From Cyanobium sp. NS01 (GTDB taxonomy: Bacteria; Cyanobacteriota; Cyanobacteriia; PCC-6307; Cyanobiaceae), in the NCBI RefSeq assembly GCF_014280235.1, contig NZ_CP047940.1, forward strand, positions 2,418,001-2,482,000: a stretch of DNA of 64,000 bases, given 5' to 3'. The notes below the pieces were generated by a model. That model searched no databases. It was not told the origin of the DNA and saw nothing but the letters and a program-made list of their open reading frames with translations. Below, piece after piece: positions 37,791-46,293 of this stretch; the stretch's first letter is position 1, and each line of letters starts with the position of its first letter. Position numbers and translations under genes: made by a program.

Positions 37791-39337
37791 GCCGCCACCC
37801 AGCTGCCGTGCAGGCCATGGGGGATGGCCAGCGGCAGCTCCAGCACCGCCTGCTCGGAGAGATCGTGGGCGTTGAGGATCACCAGATCACTGGCGCAGCG
37901 GGCGCCGTTCCACACCACGCAGAGCAGCCAGCCGTCGTCTTCAGGGCCGCTGGCGGCTTCAGAGCCCGTGCCGGCGCGGGGCACCATCACGGGCTCGCTC
38001 ACGAAGCTCCGCGCCCCGGCGCACCACACGCGCCGCTCGCCGCTGCTGAGATCCAGCTTCTCGATCGCTTGCAAGGGCGCATTGCCACGCTCCTGCTCGG
38101 TCACGGCCATCCAGGCGAAGCGGGCCTCGCGGCCCTGGCGGGCCGGATGCACGGTGGCGAATTCGCAGCAGCGCTGCTCCAGCCAGTCGGAGCTCACGGC
38201 CCCGGCAGGATCAGTGGCGGCTCGCTCCAGGTCGATGCGGCAGCGCTTCAGCTGCCCCTCGGGAATGGCCTCGAAGTCCACCGAGCGGAAGTCGTCGCCG
38301 GGGCCGATCGAGGGGAAGTCGGCGTAGAAGATCGAATCGAGCACCAGCTCGCCCGTGGCTTCATCCTCGAAGGCATTGAGGTGGTGGAACACAAAGCCCT
38401 CGGGGGCTGGCACCTCCAGGGGCTTGGCATGGCGCTCCGCCGCGGCGCTGCCGGGCCGGGGCACCAGAAAGAAGCGGCCGATCTCGCCGGGCTTGGAGGC
38501 CAGGCACTGGGCTGCCCCCTTCTGGCCGAGCACGTAGGGCAGGGGATTGAAGGCCATGGCGTTCTGCAGGAACACGGCCCAGTTGGGGGTGATGGCGAAG
38601 TCGTGCAGGAAGGCGAAGCCCGCCATCGTGTCGTGGCGCTCCGCCAGCAGCTGGCCCGCCTGCACGCCGGCGGCAGGGTCGTCGGCCGTGGCGAACTCCA
38701 TCAGCCGGATCGTGCTGCGCGGCCCGCTCTTGACACCGAAGGTCACCATCCGTGGCGCCCCCCGGTGACCGGGATCAAAGCGGGGGTGGGCGCTGAAGGC
38801 CTCACCCGGCTTGAGCACCCCATCGAGGCGGCTGAGGCCCCGGGTTTCCAGGCTGTGGGGATCGAGGGCATGGGGTTCCGCCGCCTCCCAGAGGGCCAGC
38901 AGCTGGTCGCCGAGGCGCACCACGTGGGTGTTGGCGATGTTCTTGAGCCGCAGGTCGAAGGCGTTGGCCAGAGCCCCCCCCGGTTTCTGGGTGCCGAACA
39001 CGCCGCGGTACACGAAACGGCCGGCGCTCTCCTCGGCCTGCCAGCCCTCCGTGCGCACGAAGCGGTTGCTGAGCCGGGCCTCGCCGCCCTCAAAGCGCAG
39101 GGCCGTGATCATGCCGTCGCCATCGAAGGGGTGGTGCACCCACTGCCCGCCCCGCTCCAGCCGGCCCGGGCCGTTGCGGTAGAGGCTGCCGCAGAGCTCG
39201 GCCGGGATGGTGCCCCGGCTCGCCGTGACGGCCACATCGGCGAGCTCGGTGCCCACGTTGCGGAAGGAGCTGGCCCAGTCCGCCCGCTGCCAGGTGGCGC
39301 CGGAGGGGGCCGGGGAACGGCTGGGGGCGATGGTCAT
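37787..39337 (-). CDS. Carotenoid cleavage oxygenase family protein
   Basis: A 516-residue non-haem iron dioxygenase of the RPE65/CCD family. The four iron ligands are found in their expected motifs: His184 (FSAHPRFDP), His245 (FLHDFAITPN), His318 or 319 (FHHLNAFED) and the C-terminal IPHGLHGSW. It cleaves a carotenoid or apocarotenoid double bond; substrate and bond unknown. It is the last gene of the lipid A operon: its ATG overlaps the MsbA-like stop as ATGA. Confidence 0.93.
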   Translation of the reverse strand: MTIAPSRSPAPSGATWQRADWASSFRNVGTELADVAVTASRGTIPAELCGSLYRNGPGRLERGGQWVHHPFDGDGMITALRFEGGEARLSNRFVRTEGWQAEESAGRFVYRGVFGTQKPGGALANAFDLRLKNIANTHVVRLGDQLLALWEAAEPHALDPHSLETRGLSRLDGVLKPGEAFSAHPRFDPGHRGAPRMVTFGVKSGPRSTIRLMEFATADDPAAGVQAGQLLAERHDTMAGFAFLHDFAITPNWAVFLQNAMAFNPLPYVLGQKGAAQCLASKPGEIGRFFLVPRPGSAAAERHAKPLEVPAPEGFVFHHLNAFEDEATGELVLDSIFYADFPSIGPGDDFRSVDFEAIPEGQLKRCRIDLERAATDPAGAVSSDWLEQRCCEFATVHPARQGREARFAWMAVTEQERGNAPLQAIEKLDLSSGERRVWCAGARSFVSEPVMVPRAGTGSEAASGPEDDGWLLCVVWNGARCASDLVILNAHDLSEQAVLELPLAIPHGLHGSWVAA

Positions 39338-41082
39338 CGGGACGACACCACGGAAGGGTTTGCGAATTGTGTCGAAAATAAGGCGGCATACCGGCCGCCG
39401 CGAGCCATCAGCTCCCGGTGGGTGCCGGATTCCACCATCGCGCCGGCCTCGATCACGCAGATCCGGTCGGCGTTCACCACCGTGGAGAGCCGGTGGGCCA
39501 CCACCAGGGTGGTGCGGTTGCTCATCAGGCGATCCAGGGCCTCCTGCACCACCTGCTCCGAGGCGGAATCCAGGGCGGAGGTGGCCTCGTCGAGCAACAG
39601 GATCGGGGCGTTCTTGATCAGGGCGCGGGCGATGGCGATGCGCTGCCGCTGGCCGCCTGAGAGCAGGGTGCCGTTCTCGCCGATCAGGGTGTCATAGCCC
39701 TGGGGCAGCTGGGCGATGAAGCCATGGGCGTTGGCGGCCCGGGCCGCGGCCTCGACGGCCGCGCGGGAGGCGGCAGCATGGCCATAGGCGATGTTGTTCG
39801 CCACCGTGTCGTTGAACAGGAAGGTGTTCTGATCCACCACCGAGATCAGACTCCGCAACGAGGCCAGGGAGAGCTCGCGGATGTCGATGCCGTCAATGCT
39901 GATCCGGCCGGCGTCCGGGTCGTAGAAGCGGCAGAAGAGGTCGATGATCGTGCTCTTGCCGCCGCCGCTGGGGCCCACCAGGGCCACGGTGCTGCCCACG
40001 GGGATCCTCAGCGCCAACTGGCGGATCACGGGGTCGGTGCCGTAGCCGAAGCTCAGGGCCTCAGCCCGCAGCTCCCGGGCCACCCCCTGCAACTGCCGCG
40101 GCACCGGAGCCTCCACCGGATCCACTGGGGTGTCGAGGATGGCGAAGAGATCCTGGGCCGCCGACACCCCCTGCTGCAGCACTGCATTGGCCCGTGCCAG
40201 CCCCTTGAACGGCGCGTAGCAGAGGTAGAGGGAGGTGAGAAAGGCGAAGAAGCTGCCGGTGGTGCGGCTGCCGCTGATCACCGCCTCGCCGCCGTACACC
40301 AGCACCGCGCTGAACCCCACCGCCCCCAGCAGCTCCATCAGGGGCTGGTTGGCGAGCTTGGCCCTGGTGGTGCGCAGGGCCGCCTTGAGCACGGCGGTGT
40401 TCTCCTCGTGGAAGCGTTTCAGCTCATAGGCCTCCATGCCGAAGACCTTCACCACCCGGGAGCCCACCAGCGACTCCTGCAGGTAGCTGGCCAGCCGCGC
40501 CAGGCTTGACTGGCCGCGGCTGGAGTGGCGCCGCACCTTCTTCGAGGAGCGCAGCACCGGCAGGATCGCCACTGGAAAGAGAATGAAGGCGATCAGGGCC
40601 AGCAGCCAGTCCTGGTAGAAGGCCACCAGCACCAGGGCCAGCAGGGTGAGCGCATCTTTGAAGATCGAGGAGAAGCCGTCCACGATGCCGGTCTTGACCA
40701 GCGTCACATCACTGAGCAGACGCGAGATCAGGGTGCTGGAGGGATGGCGGTCGATGTACGACTGCGGCAGCACCATCACCTTGGCGGCCAGATCGGAGCG
40801 CAGATCCGCCGTGATCGACTGGCTCACCGTCTCGGTGAGGTAGGCCCCCAGGTACTGGCAGACGGCCCGCAGCACGATCACCCCCAGGATCACGGCCGGA
40901 GCGCTGTAGAGCCGGCCCCGATCACTGCTGGGCAGCACGTCGTCGAAGAGGTGGCGAATCACCAGAGGCACGAAGCCCGTGGAGGCCCCATAGCCGAGGT
41001 TGAACAGCAGGGCCAGCAGAAAGGTGGGCCACAGATAGGGCTTCCCGTAGGCCAGGAAGCGCCGGTACACAGGCCTGCTCAT
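39334..41082 (-). CDS. MsbA-like ABC exporter (lipid/LPS core flippase)
   Basis: A 582-residue half transporter with fused membrane and ATPase domains. Six transmembrane helices lie in residues 15-300, followed by Walker A GPSGGGKS (370-377), signature LSGGQ (474-478) and Walker B ILLLDE (494-499), with H-loop in VVAHRLST. Size and order match MsbA. Direct coupling to lpxB upstream (ATGA) makes lipid A-core export the best guess; lipid or peptide export is the alternative, as half-exporters are hard to tell apart. Confidence 0.88.
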   Translation of the reverse strand: MSRPVYRRFLAYGKPYLWPTFLLALLFNLGYGASTGFVPLVIRHLFDDVLPSSDRGRLYSAPAVILGVIVLRAVCQYLGAYLTETVSQSITADLRSDLAAKVMVLPQSYIDRHPSSTLISRLLSDVTLVKTGIVDGFSSIFKDALTLLALVLVAFYQDWLLALIAFILFPVAILPVLRSSKKVRRHSSRGQSSLARLASYLQESLVGSRVVKVFGMEAYELKRFHEENTAVLKAALRTTRAKLANQPLMELLGAVGFSAVLVYGGEAVISGSRTTGSFFAFLTSLYLCYAPFKGLARANAVLQQGVSAAQDLFAILDTPVDPVEAPVPRQLQGVARELRAEALSFGYGTDPVIRQLALRIPVGSTVALVGPSGGGKSTIIDLFCRFYDPDAGRISIDGIDIRELSLASLRSLISVVDQNTFLFNDTVANNIAYGHAAASRAAVEAAARAANAHGFIAQLPQGYDTLIGENGTLLSGGQRQRIAIARALIKNAPILLLDEATSALDSASEQVVQEALDRLMSNRTTLVVAHRLSTVVNADRICVIEAGAMVESGTHRELMARGGRYAALFSTQFANPSVVSSR

Positions 41083-42215
41083 CGCACAAGATCCACCAGT
41101 TCGTCGGCCGCCCGGGCCGAGGCGCCCGGCGGCCCCATCTTGCTGCGGAGCTCCTCCACGGCCTGGCGCACCCCGGCGGGATCGGCCAGCAGCTGGCGCA
41201 GCTCCCGCACCAGGTTGGCCGGCGTCACGGCCCGCTGCACCAGCTCCGGGAAGGCGACCCGACCCAGAATCACATTCGGCAGACCGATCACCCGATGGCG
41301 GGTGGCCAGCCTGGCCAACAGATAGGTGAGCCGCGAGAAGCGGTAGACGATCACGTGGGGACAACCCAGCAGGGCGGCCTGCAGGGTGGCGGTGCCGGAG
41401 CTGACCAGGGCGCCATCGGCGGCGTGCAGCAGGTTGTTGGTGTCCTCGCCGGAGCAGCAGCGGGGCAGGGGGGTCTCCCCGGCCACCTGCTCGAGAAAGG
41501 CCTGGTCCACCGTGGGGGCCCGCAGCAGGCCCACCTGCCAGCCCTCCCGGCGGAACGCGGCGGCGGCGGCGAGCAGGGCCGGCAGCAGCAGCCGGATCTC
41601 GGCGCGGCGGCTGCCCGGCAACAGCAGCAACAGCCGCTGATCGGGCCGGAAGCCATGGCGCCGCAGGGTGGCCTCCCGGCTGGAGGTCACCGCCAGCCCA
41701 TCCATCAGGGGATGGCCCACGTAGCGGGCGAAGGCCCGGCCGTGGGCATTGAACAGCGGCGCCTCGAAGGGAAAGATCACCGCCAGACGATCGATGTAGC
41801 CGGCCATCCGGCGCGCCCGGCCCTGGCCCCAGGCCCACACCTGCGGAGCGATGTAGAAGAACACCGGAATGCCGCGCCGGTGGGCCTCCTGGGCCACCAG
41901 GAGGTTGAAGCCCGGGTAGTCGATCAGGGCCACGGCCGCCGGGCGCTGGCGGTCCATCTGGCGCTTCAGCAGCCGCATCACCCGGTAGTGGCGGCCCAGG
42001 CTGCCCAGGATCTCCACCACCCCGGCAGCGGAGAGATGGCGCACATCGGCCAGCTGCAAGAGGCCGGCGGCCCGCATCCGCTCCCCCCCCACGCCCAGGA
42101 TTTCGGCCTCGGGCAGGCGAGAGCGCAGCTGCCGCAGCAGGGCACCGCCGTGCAGGTCGCCCGAGGCCTCACCCGCCACCACCAGCAGCCGCAATGGGGC
42201 CGGGCTCAGCTCCAT
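41079..42215 (-). CDS. lpxB: Lipid-A-disaccharide synthase
   Basis: A 378-residue GT19 enzyme joining UDP-diacylglucosamine with lipid X to form the lipid A disaccharide. It opens VVAGEASGDLHGG (15-20 region), then GVGGERMRAAG, VVEILGSLG, LIDYPGFNL and FYIAPQVWAWG, and LLLLPGSRRAEI, all LpxB motifs. It lies between lpxK (10-base overlap) and the MsbA-like gene (4-base overlap). Confidence 0.95.
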   Translation of the reverse strand: MELSPAPLRLLVVAGEASGDLHGGALLRQLRSRLPEAEILGVGGERMRAAGLLQLADVRHLSAAGVVEILGSLGRHYRVMRLLKRQMDRQRPAAVALIDYPGFNLLVAQEAHRRGIPVFFYIAPQVWAWGQGRARRMAGYIDRLAVIFPFEAPLFNAHGRAFARYVGHPLMDGLAVTSSREATLRRHGFRPDQRLLLLLPGSRRAEIRLLLPALLAAAAAFRREGWQVGLLRAPTVDQAFLEQVAGETPLPRCCSGEDTNNLLHAADGALVSSGTATLQAALLGCPHVIVYRFSRLTYLLARLATRHRVIGLPNVILGRVAFPELVQRAVTPANLVRELRQLLADPAGVRQAVEELRSKMGPPGASARAADELVDLVR

Positions 42216-43297
42216 GCCAGCCGCAACCGCTCCTGCACCAGGTCGGCCAGGGCCTTGAGCGCCTCAGGATCCAGCACCAGGGGCACGGCCGCCACCACGC
42301 TGCGGGAATGGGGGGGCAGGCGATGCCAGTCCTTCACGGTGGTCACCAGCGTGGCTCCTCCCCGGGCCTGGGCCATGGCCAGCAGCCGCTCCAGATCGGC
42401 CTGAGCATAGGGGTGGTGGTCGGGGAAGGCCTGGCTCCCCACCAGCTGCAGCCCCGCCTGGCGCAGCGCCGCAAAGAACTTGCCCGGCAAGCCGATGCCG
42501 CAGAAGGCCAGCAGCGGCCGTCCCCGCAGGCTGGGGGCCGGCTGCAGGCTGGCGGGCACCCGCAACCAGGGTTTGGCGGCGGGCCAGCCCAACTGCTCGG
42601 GGGCAAGACGGCCCCCCAGATCAGGCAGGTCCACGCTGGGGTCGCCGCCGGCCATGGGAGCAGCGCCGCTGCCGGTGAGCACCAGCAGGTCGGCGCGCCC
42701 CAGCTGGGAGGCCGGCTCGCGCAGGGGTCCAGCGGGAAAGAGCAGCCCATTGCCGAGGCCATGGCGCTCATCGAGCACGGTCACGTCGCAGTCGCGGGCC
42801 AGGGACCAGTGCTGCAGGCCGTCATCCAGCAGCAGCAGCTCGGCCCCCTCGGCCACCGCCTGGCGGGCCGCGGAGCGGCGATCAGAACCCACCCACACCG
42901 GCACGCCGGGCAGGCTGCCCATCAGCTCGAGGGCCTCATCCCCCACCTGCCGCAGGGGGGCACGGCGCCCCGCCTCCGGCGCCAGCGGCTCCCGGCCGCG
43001 GCCGCCCTCCAGGCGGATCGGCGAGCGGCGGCCGCTGCCGTAGCCGCGGGTGAGCACGGCCAGGCGCACCCCCCGCCTGCCCAGCTCCCGGGCCAGACCG
43101 ATCACCAGGGGGGTCTTGCCGGTGCCGCCCAGCGTGATGTTGCCGATCGACACCACCGGCACCGCTGGGCGCAGGGGTCGCACCCAGCCCCGGTGCAGCC
43201 CGCTGGCGAGGGCATAGAGCACGGCCAGTGGACGCAGCAGCCGTGCCCTCAGGGAGGGACCGCGCTGGTAGAGGAACGCAGGCGGCCGGATCAGCAT
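42206..43297 (-). CDS. lpxK: Tetraacyldisaccharide 4'-kinase
   Basis: A 363-residue membrane-associated kinase adding the 4'-phosphate to lipid A. It has an N-terminal hydrophobic helix (about 22-40), VVSIGNITLGGTGKTPLV with the P-loop (57-62), LTRGYG, the DH-type motif region LLLLDDGLQHWSLARD, and FPAGPLREP. All LpxK hallmarks are present. Its ATG shares one base with the kdtA stop (TGATG). Confidence 0.93.
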   Translation of the reverse strand: MLIRPPAFLYQRGPSLRARLLRPLAVLYALASGLHRGWVRPLRPAVPVVSIGNITLGGTGKTPLVIGLARELGRRGVRLAVLTRGYGSGRRSPIRLEGGRGREPLAPEAGRRAPLRQVGDEALELMGSLPGVPVWVGSDRRSAARQAVAEGAELLLLDDGLQHWSLARDCDVTVLDERHGLGNGLLFPAGPLREPASQLGRADLLVLTGSGAAPMAGGDPSVDLPDLGGRLAPEQLGWPAAKPWLRVPASLQPAPSLRGRPLLAFCGIGLPGKFFAALRQAGLQLVGSQAFPDHHPYAQADLERLLAMAQARGGATLVTTVKDWHRLPPHSRSVVAAVPLVLDPEALKALADLVQERLRLAWS

Positions 43298-44637
43298 CAG
43301 CGCGCCTCCCGGGCCAGGTGGGCGTCGGCCAGCCCGGCGTCGGTGAGATCAGCAGTGCCCAGTTCAGCGATCAGGCGCTTGGCGATGCGGCGCGAGGGAC
43401 CCTCCAGACGCAAGGGGGGTGGCGCCGGCGCCCCCCGGCTCAGCAGCTCCACCACCCGAGCCCAGAGCAGCTCGTCGGTGGGGCAGGCATGGAGCCAACC
43501 GGCGGCCTGCAGCTCCTCGCTGAGGCCAGCGAAGTTGGCCATGTCCGGCCCACACACCACGGGTTTGCCGGCGCGGATGGCCTCCAGGGGATTGTGGCCC
43601 CCTATCCGGTGTCGCCCCGCAGCCAGGCTGCCGCCCATCACCACCAGATCCGACGCCCCAATCCAGCTGCCCATCGCTCCCAGGACATCCACCACCAGCA
43701 CGTCGAGATCAGCATGGTCAGCCGGGCCCCTGGCGGCCAGCTCCCTCCAGAGAATGGCCACAAGGCCCTGCCGCCGGGCCAGCTCGAGCACGGCGGCAGC
43801 CCGCGGCGGGTGCCGCGGCACCAGCACCAGGGTGAGCGGGCCCAGCTGCTGCTGCAGCCGCTGGCGGGCCTGGAGCAGCAGCTCCTCCTCCCCGGCATGG
43901 CTGCTGGCCAGGAGCAGCACCGGCCCCCGGCGCCGCAGCGGTTGCAGCCGGGCCAGGATCGCCTCGTCCGCGGCGAGGGGATCGGCGTCCCGCTTGGTGG
44001 AGCCCACCACCTCCACCTGGGTGGCGCCCAGCCGACGCAGGCGGGCGGCATCGGGCTCCGACTGGGCCCAGCAGAGACGGGCACGGCCATAGAGCCAGGC
44101 GGCGTAGGCCGGCTGGCGGCGGTGGCGGCGGTAGGAGCGCTCGCTCATGCGGGCATTGACCAGGTGCAGCCGCGGCATGGCCAGCACCAGCTCCGGCCAC
44201 AGCTCAGCCTCCGCCAGCAACCCCAGCTGGGGCCGCCAGTGGCGGCGGAACAGGGCCAGGGCCAGCCAGTGGTCCACCGGCGCCAGCTGATGGATCACCC
44301 CCTCCGGCAGCAGCCGCTGGGCCAGCTGGGCGGAGCTGCGGCTCACTGAGGTGACCAGCAGCGCCGGTGGCTCCAGGCCCGATTCGGCAGCGGCTGCGCC
44401 CAGCTCCCGCAGCAGGGGCAACAGTGCCGTGAGCTCGCCGACGCTGGCGCCGTGCATCCAGATCAGGGGGCCGGGGGGGCGCTGATGGCCCGCCCAGCCC
44501 AGCCGCTCCGGGAACCGGCGCAACTCCTCCTTGCCCTGCAACAGCCGCAGCAGCAGCAGCAGCAGGATCCCGGGGGTGAGCAGGGTCTGCAGCAGTCGCA
44601 GGCCCAGCAACGGCAGTGTCACCGGCTCAGAGGGCAC
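43297..44637 (-). CDS. kdtA: 3-deoxy-D-manno-octulosonic acid (Kdo) transferase
   Basis: A 446-residue GT30 enzyme (WaaA). An N-terminal hydrophobic helix (LLTPGILLLLLLRLL) precedes MHGASVGELTALLPL with the catalytic Glu of SVGE (about 68). The second half has LLLASSHAGEEELLL, LVLVPRHPPRA, and MGGSLAAGRHRIGGHNPLEA, where the Kdo transferase family has G-S-x...GGHNxLE. Start is uncertain: GTG 44637 (AGG six bases before) or GTG 44622. It adds Kdo to lipid IVA. Overlaps the DUF374 gene by about 11 bases. Confidence 0.93.
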   Translation of the reverse strand: MPSEPVTLPLLGLRLLQTLLTPGILLLLLLRLLQGKEELRRFPERLGWAGHQRPPGPLIWMHGASVGELTALLPLLRELGAAAAESGLEPPALLVTSVSRSSAQLAQRLLPEGVIHQLAPVDHWLALALFRRHWRPQLGLLAEAELWPELVLAMPRLHLVNARMSERSYRRHRRQPAYAAWLYGRARLCWAQSEPDAARLRRLGATQVEVVGSTKRDADPLAADEAILARLQPLRRRGPVLLLASSHAGEEELLLQARQRLQQQLGPLTLVLVPRHPPRAAAVLELARRQGLVAILWRELAARGPADHADLDVLVVDVLGAMGSWIGASDLVVMGGSLAAGRHRIGGHNPLEAIRAGKPVVCGPDMANFAGLSEELQAAGWLHACPTDELLWARVVELLSRGAPAPPPLRLEGPSRRIAKRLIAELGTADLTDAGLADAHLAREAR

Positions 44638-45298
44638 GGGAGGCCTGCTCCGAAGCGGCTTCCAGGGCCGCCTCCAGCTGTTCGGCCTGCAGGGCGAGGG
44701 CCTCGGTATCCTCCACCGGCGGCAACCACAGGGGCGCCCCCAGGCTGAGCACGGCCGAGCAGAAGGGGAAGGGCAGCAGGGTGCGGTCCCAGGAGCGCAA
44801 CCGGCGCCCCCGGCGCACGGCCAGGCCCACCGGCACCACGGCACACCCCGACTGCTGGGCCAGGTGCACGACACCGGGCTTGACGCGCCGGGCAGGGCCC
44901 CTGGGGCCGTCCGGGGTGATGCAGATTGAGCGTCCCCGGCGCAGCAGCTGAATCAGTTGCAGATAGGCGCGCACACCCCCCCGGGTGGAGGAGCCGGCCA
45001 CCAGCTCAACGCCGCGCATGCGGGCCGCCACCCCCACGATCTGGGCATCGCGATGGGCGCTGAGCAGCACCGCCACCGGGCGTCCACTGCTGATGCGCAG
45101 CATCGGCATGAAGAACACATGGCAATGCCAGAGCGCATAGATCACCGGCCGCCCCTGCGCGCCGATCAAACGGGCACTGAGCTGGTCGCGGCGCACCACG
45201 ACGCGGGAGGTGAGCAGGATCAGCTGTCCGTAGGCGTTGAGCAGAGCACCCGCAAACCAGGCCAGGGCCCCGTGATTCAGGAGGGTGCGCTTCTTCAC
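44627..45298 (-). CDS. DUF374 lysophospholipid acyltransferase-like protein (LpxJ-like)
   Basis: A 223-residue protein. Motifs are LWHCHVFFMPML, VLLSAHRDAQIVG, ELVAGSSTRGG and ITPDGPRGPARRVKPGVV, as in DUF374. Some DUF374 members (LpxJ) are late lipid A acyltransferases, and the family often sits next to kdtA and lpxK in Gram-negatives, exactly as here. One N-terminal hydrophobic stretch suggests membrane association. Start GTG 45298. First gene of the lipid A operon; 60 bases downstream of the psbJ-side hairpin. Confidence 0.85.
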   Translation of the reverse strand: MKKRTLLNHGALAWFAGALLNAYGQLILLTSRVVVRRDQLSARLIGAQGRPVIYALWHCHVFFMPMLRISSGRPVAVLLSAHRDAQIVGVAARMRGVELVAGSSTRGGVRAYLQLIQLLRRGRSICITPDGPRGPARRVKPGVVHLAQQSGCAVVPVGLAVRRGRRLRSWDRTLLPFPFCSAVLSLGAPLWLPPVEDTEALALQAEQLEAALEAASEQASRAL

Positions 45299-45357
45299 CG
45301 GAGAGCGGGGAACGGGCCGGAGGTCGAGGCTTCAGCCAAACCGTCTCCCACAGGAAA

Positions 45358-45387
45358 CCCCGGTGGCAGCCAGGCTGTCCACCGGGG
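45358..45387 (-). terminator. Strong hairpin downstream of psbJ
   Basis: CCCCGGTGG (45358-45366) pairs perfectly with CCACCGGGG (45379-45387), and CAGCC with GGCTG inside it, giving 14 pairs with one bulged base. On the minus strand it is followed by TTTCC. It separates psbEFLJ from the lipid A operon and most likely ends or attenuates the psb transcript. Confidence 0.7.
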
Positions 45388-45433
45388 GAGAGGCATTGCT
45401 GGGGATGGCTTGGGCCGGGAATCGGGCCAGGAT

Positions 45434-45634
45434 TCAGGCAGAGCCGACGCCGGTGTAGGAGCCGTAGAAGAACAGGCCCACCACGAAGATCACAGCCATG
45501 CCACCGGCGGTGGCCACCAGCCACAGGGGCAGAACGCCTGCTGTCCAGCGGGAGCGCCAGGCCACAGCCGGACGGCCGTCAGGCAGGCGATCCGGGATCC
45601 GGCCATCTGGGATGTTGGATTTCTTGCCGCTCAT
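45434..45634 (-). CDS. psbJ: Photosystem II protein J
   Basis: A 66-residue protein: a long polar N-terminus ([18 protein letters not shown]), then one helix [21 protein letters not shown] and the C-terminal [10 protein letters not shown] that defines PsbJ. It stabilises the region around cytochrome b559 and electron transfer at QB. The N-terminus is about 25 residues longer than in Synechocystis. Last gene of psbE-psbF-psbL-psbJ. Confidence 0.95.
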   Translation of the reverse strand: MSGKKSNIPDGRIPDRLPDGRPAVAWRSRWTAGVLPLWLVATAGGMAVIFVVGLFFYGSYTGVGSA

Positions 45635-45649
45635 GGGGTGCCCTCCGGA

Positions 45650-45769
45650 TCAGTTGAAGAAGTAGCTGGTGAACAGCACACCGGTGACGAAGACCAGCAG
45701 CAGCCCCAGGTAGAGGCTGGTGCGGTTGAGCTCAACCGGCAGGTTGTTGGGGTTCGGGTTGCGTTGCAT
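45650..45769 (-). CDS. psbL: Photosystem II protein L
   Basis: A 39-residue protein [20 protein letters not shown] followed by the helix [19 protein letters not shown], essentially identical to PsbL in other cyanobacteria. PsbL lies near the PSII dimer interface and protects the QA/pheophytin side. It lies 11 bases after psbF and 15 bases before psbJ, in the conserved operon. Confidence 0.98.
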   Translation of the reverse strand: MQRNPNPNNLPVELNRTSLYLGLLLVFVTGVLFTSYFFN

Positions 45770-45780
45770 GGCAGGAGACC

Positions 45781-45918
45781 TCAGCGACGGATGAACTGCA
45801 TGGCCGCCAGGGCCCCCAGAAAGAACACCGTGGGAATACCCAGGGCGTGAACGGAGAGCCAGCGCACCGTGAAGATCGGATAGTTGCGCGGCGTGGTCGA
45901 GACGGGAGACTGGGTCAT
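45781..45918 (-). CDS. psbF: Cytochrome b559 subunit beta
   Basis: A 45-residue protein with one membrane helix. His24 in [17 protein letters not shown] is the axial haem ligand shared with PsbE. N-terminal [18 protein letters not shown] and the end AAMQFIRR fit the family exactly. It pairs with PsbE around the b559 haem in PSII. Six bases downstream of psbE. Confidence 0.98.
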   Translation of the reverse strand: MTQSPVSTTPRNYPIFTVRWLSVHALGIPTVFFLGALAAMQFIRR

Positions 45919-45924
45919 GGGGAT

Positions 45925-46173
45925 TTATGGCAGACGCAGGTCAAGCTGGCTCTTGCCCTCATAGCGCTGGCTCACAACGGGAGCCTTGCTCTCCTGGGCC
46001 TGGAAATAGGCGTCGGGGCGAGGCGTGCCGAAGGCGTCATAGGCCAGGCCGGTGGACACGAACAGGAAGCCAGCAAGGAAGATCGCTGGCAAGGTGACCG
46101 CGTGGATCACCCAGTAGCGAATGCTGGTGATGATTTCGAAGAACGGGCGTTCCCCTGTAGAGCCGGCAGCCAT
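45925..46173 (-). CDS. psbE: Cytochrome b559 subunit alpha
   Basis: An 82-residue protein. The N-terminus [20 protein letters not shown] leads to His24 ([16 protein letters not shown]), the haem ligand in the single helix, then a lumenal tail ([14 protein letters not shown] ... SQLDLRLP) typical of PsbE. First gene of psbEFLJ. A possible -10 (TAGGAT, minus strand, 46202-46197) lies 24 bases upstream of the ATG. Confidence 0.98.
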   Translation of the reverse strand: MAAGSTGERPFFEIITSIRYWVIHAVTLPAIFLAGFLFVSTGLAYDAFGTPRPDAYFQAQESKAPVVSQRYEGKSQLDLRLP

Positions 46174-46293
46174 AGCGACAAGCGTTCAGCTCGGCGATCC
46201 TAGGGGGAGGGTCTGGCCCTGCGGGAGCGGCCGTCCCCCTTGGTTACAGAAGTTGGCGAGCCTGAGAAACGCCGCTGGATCGCGGGCCGTCCC

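Noticed and set aside
37808-39697. 629-codon plus-strand frame opposite the carotenoid oxygenase
   Set aside because: Shadow; iron His motifs are on the minus strand.
45320-45390. GGAAAC plus hairpin suggesting a Yfr2-type small RNA on the plus strand
   Set aside because: No T run after the hairpin on the plus strand and no rest of the Yfr2 pattern; better explained as the psbJ-side terminator.
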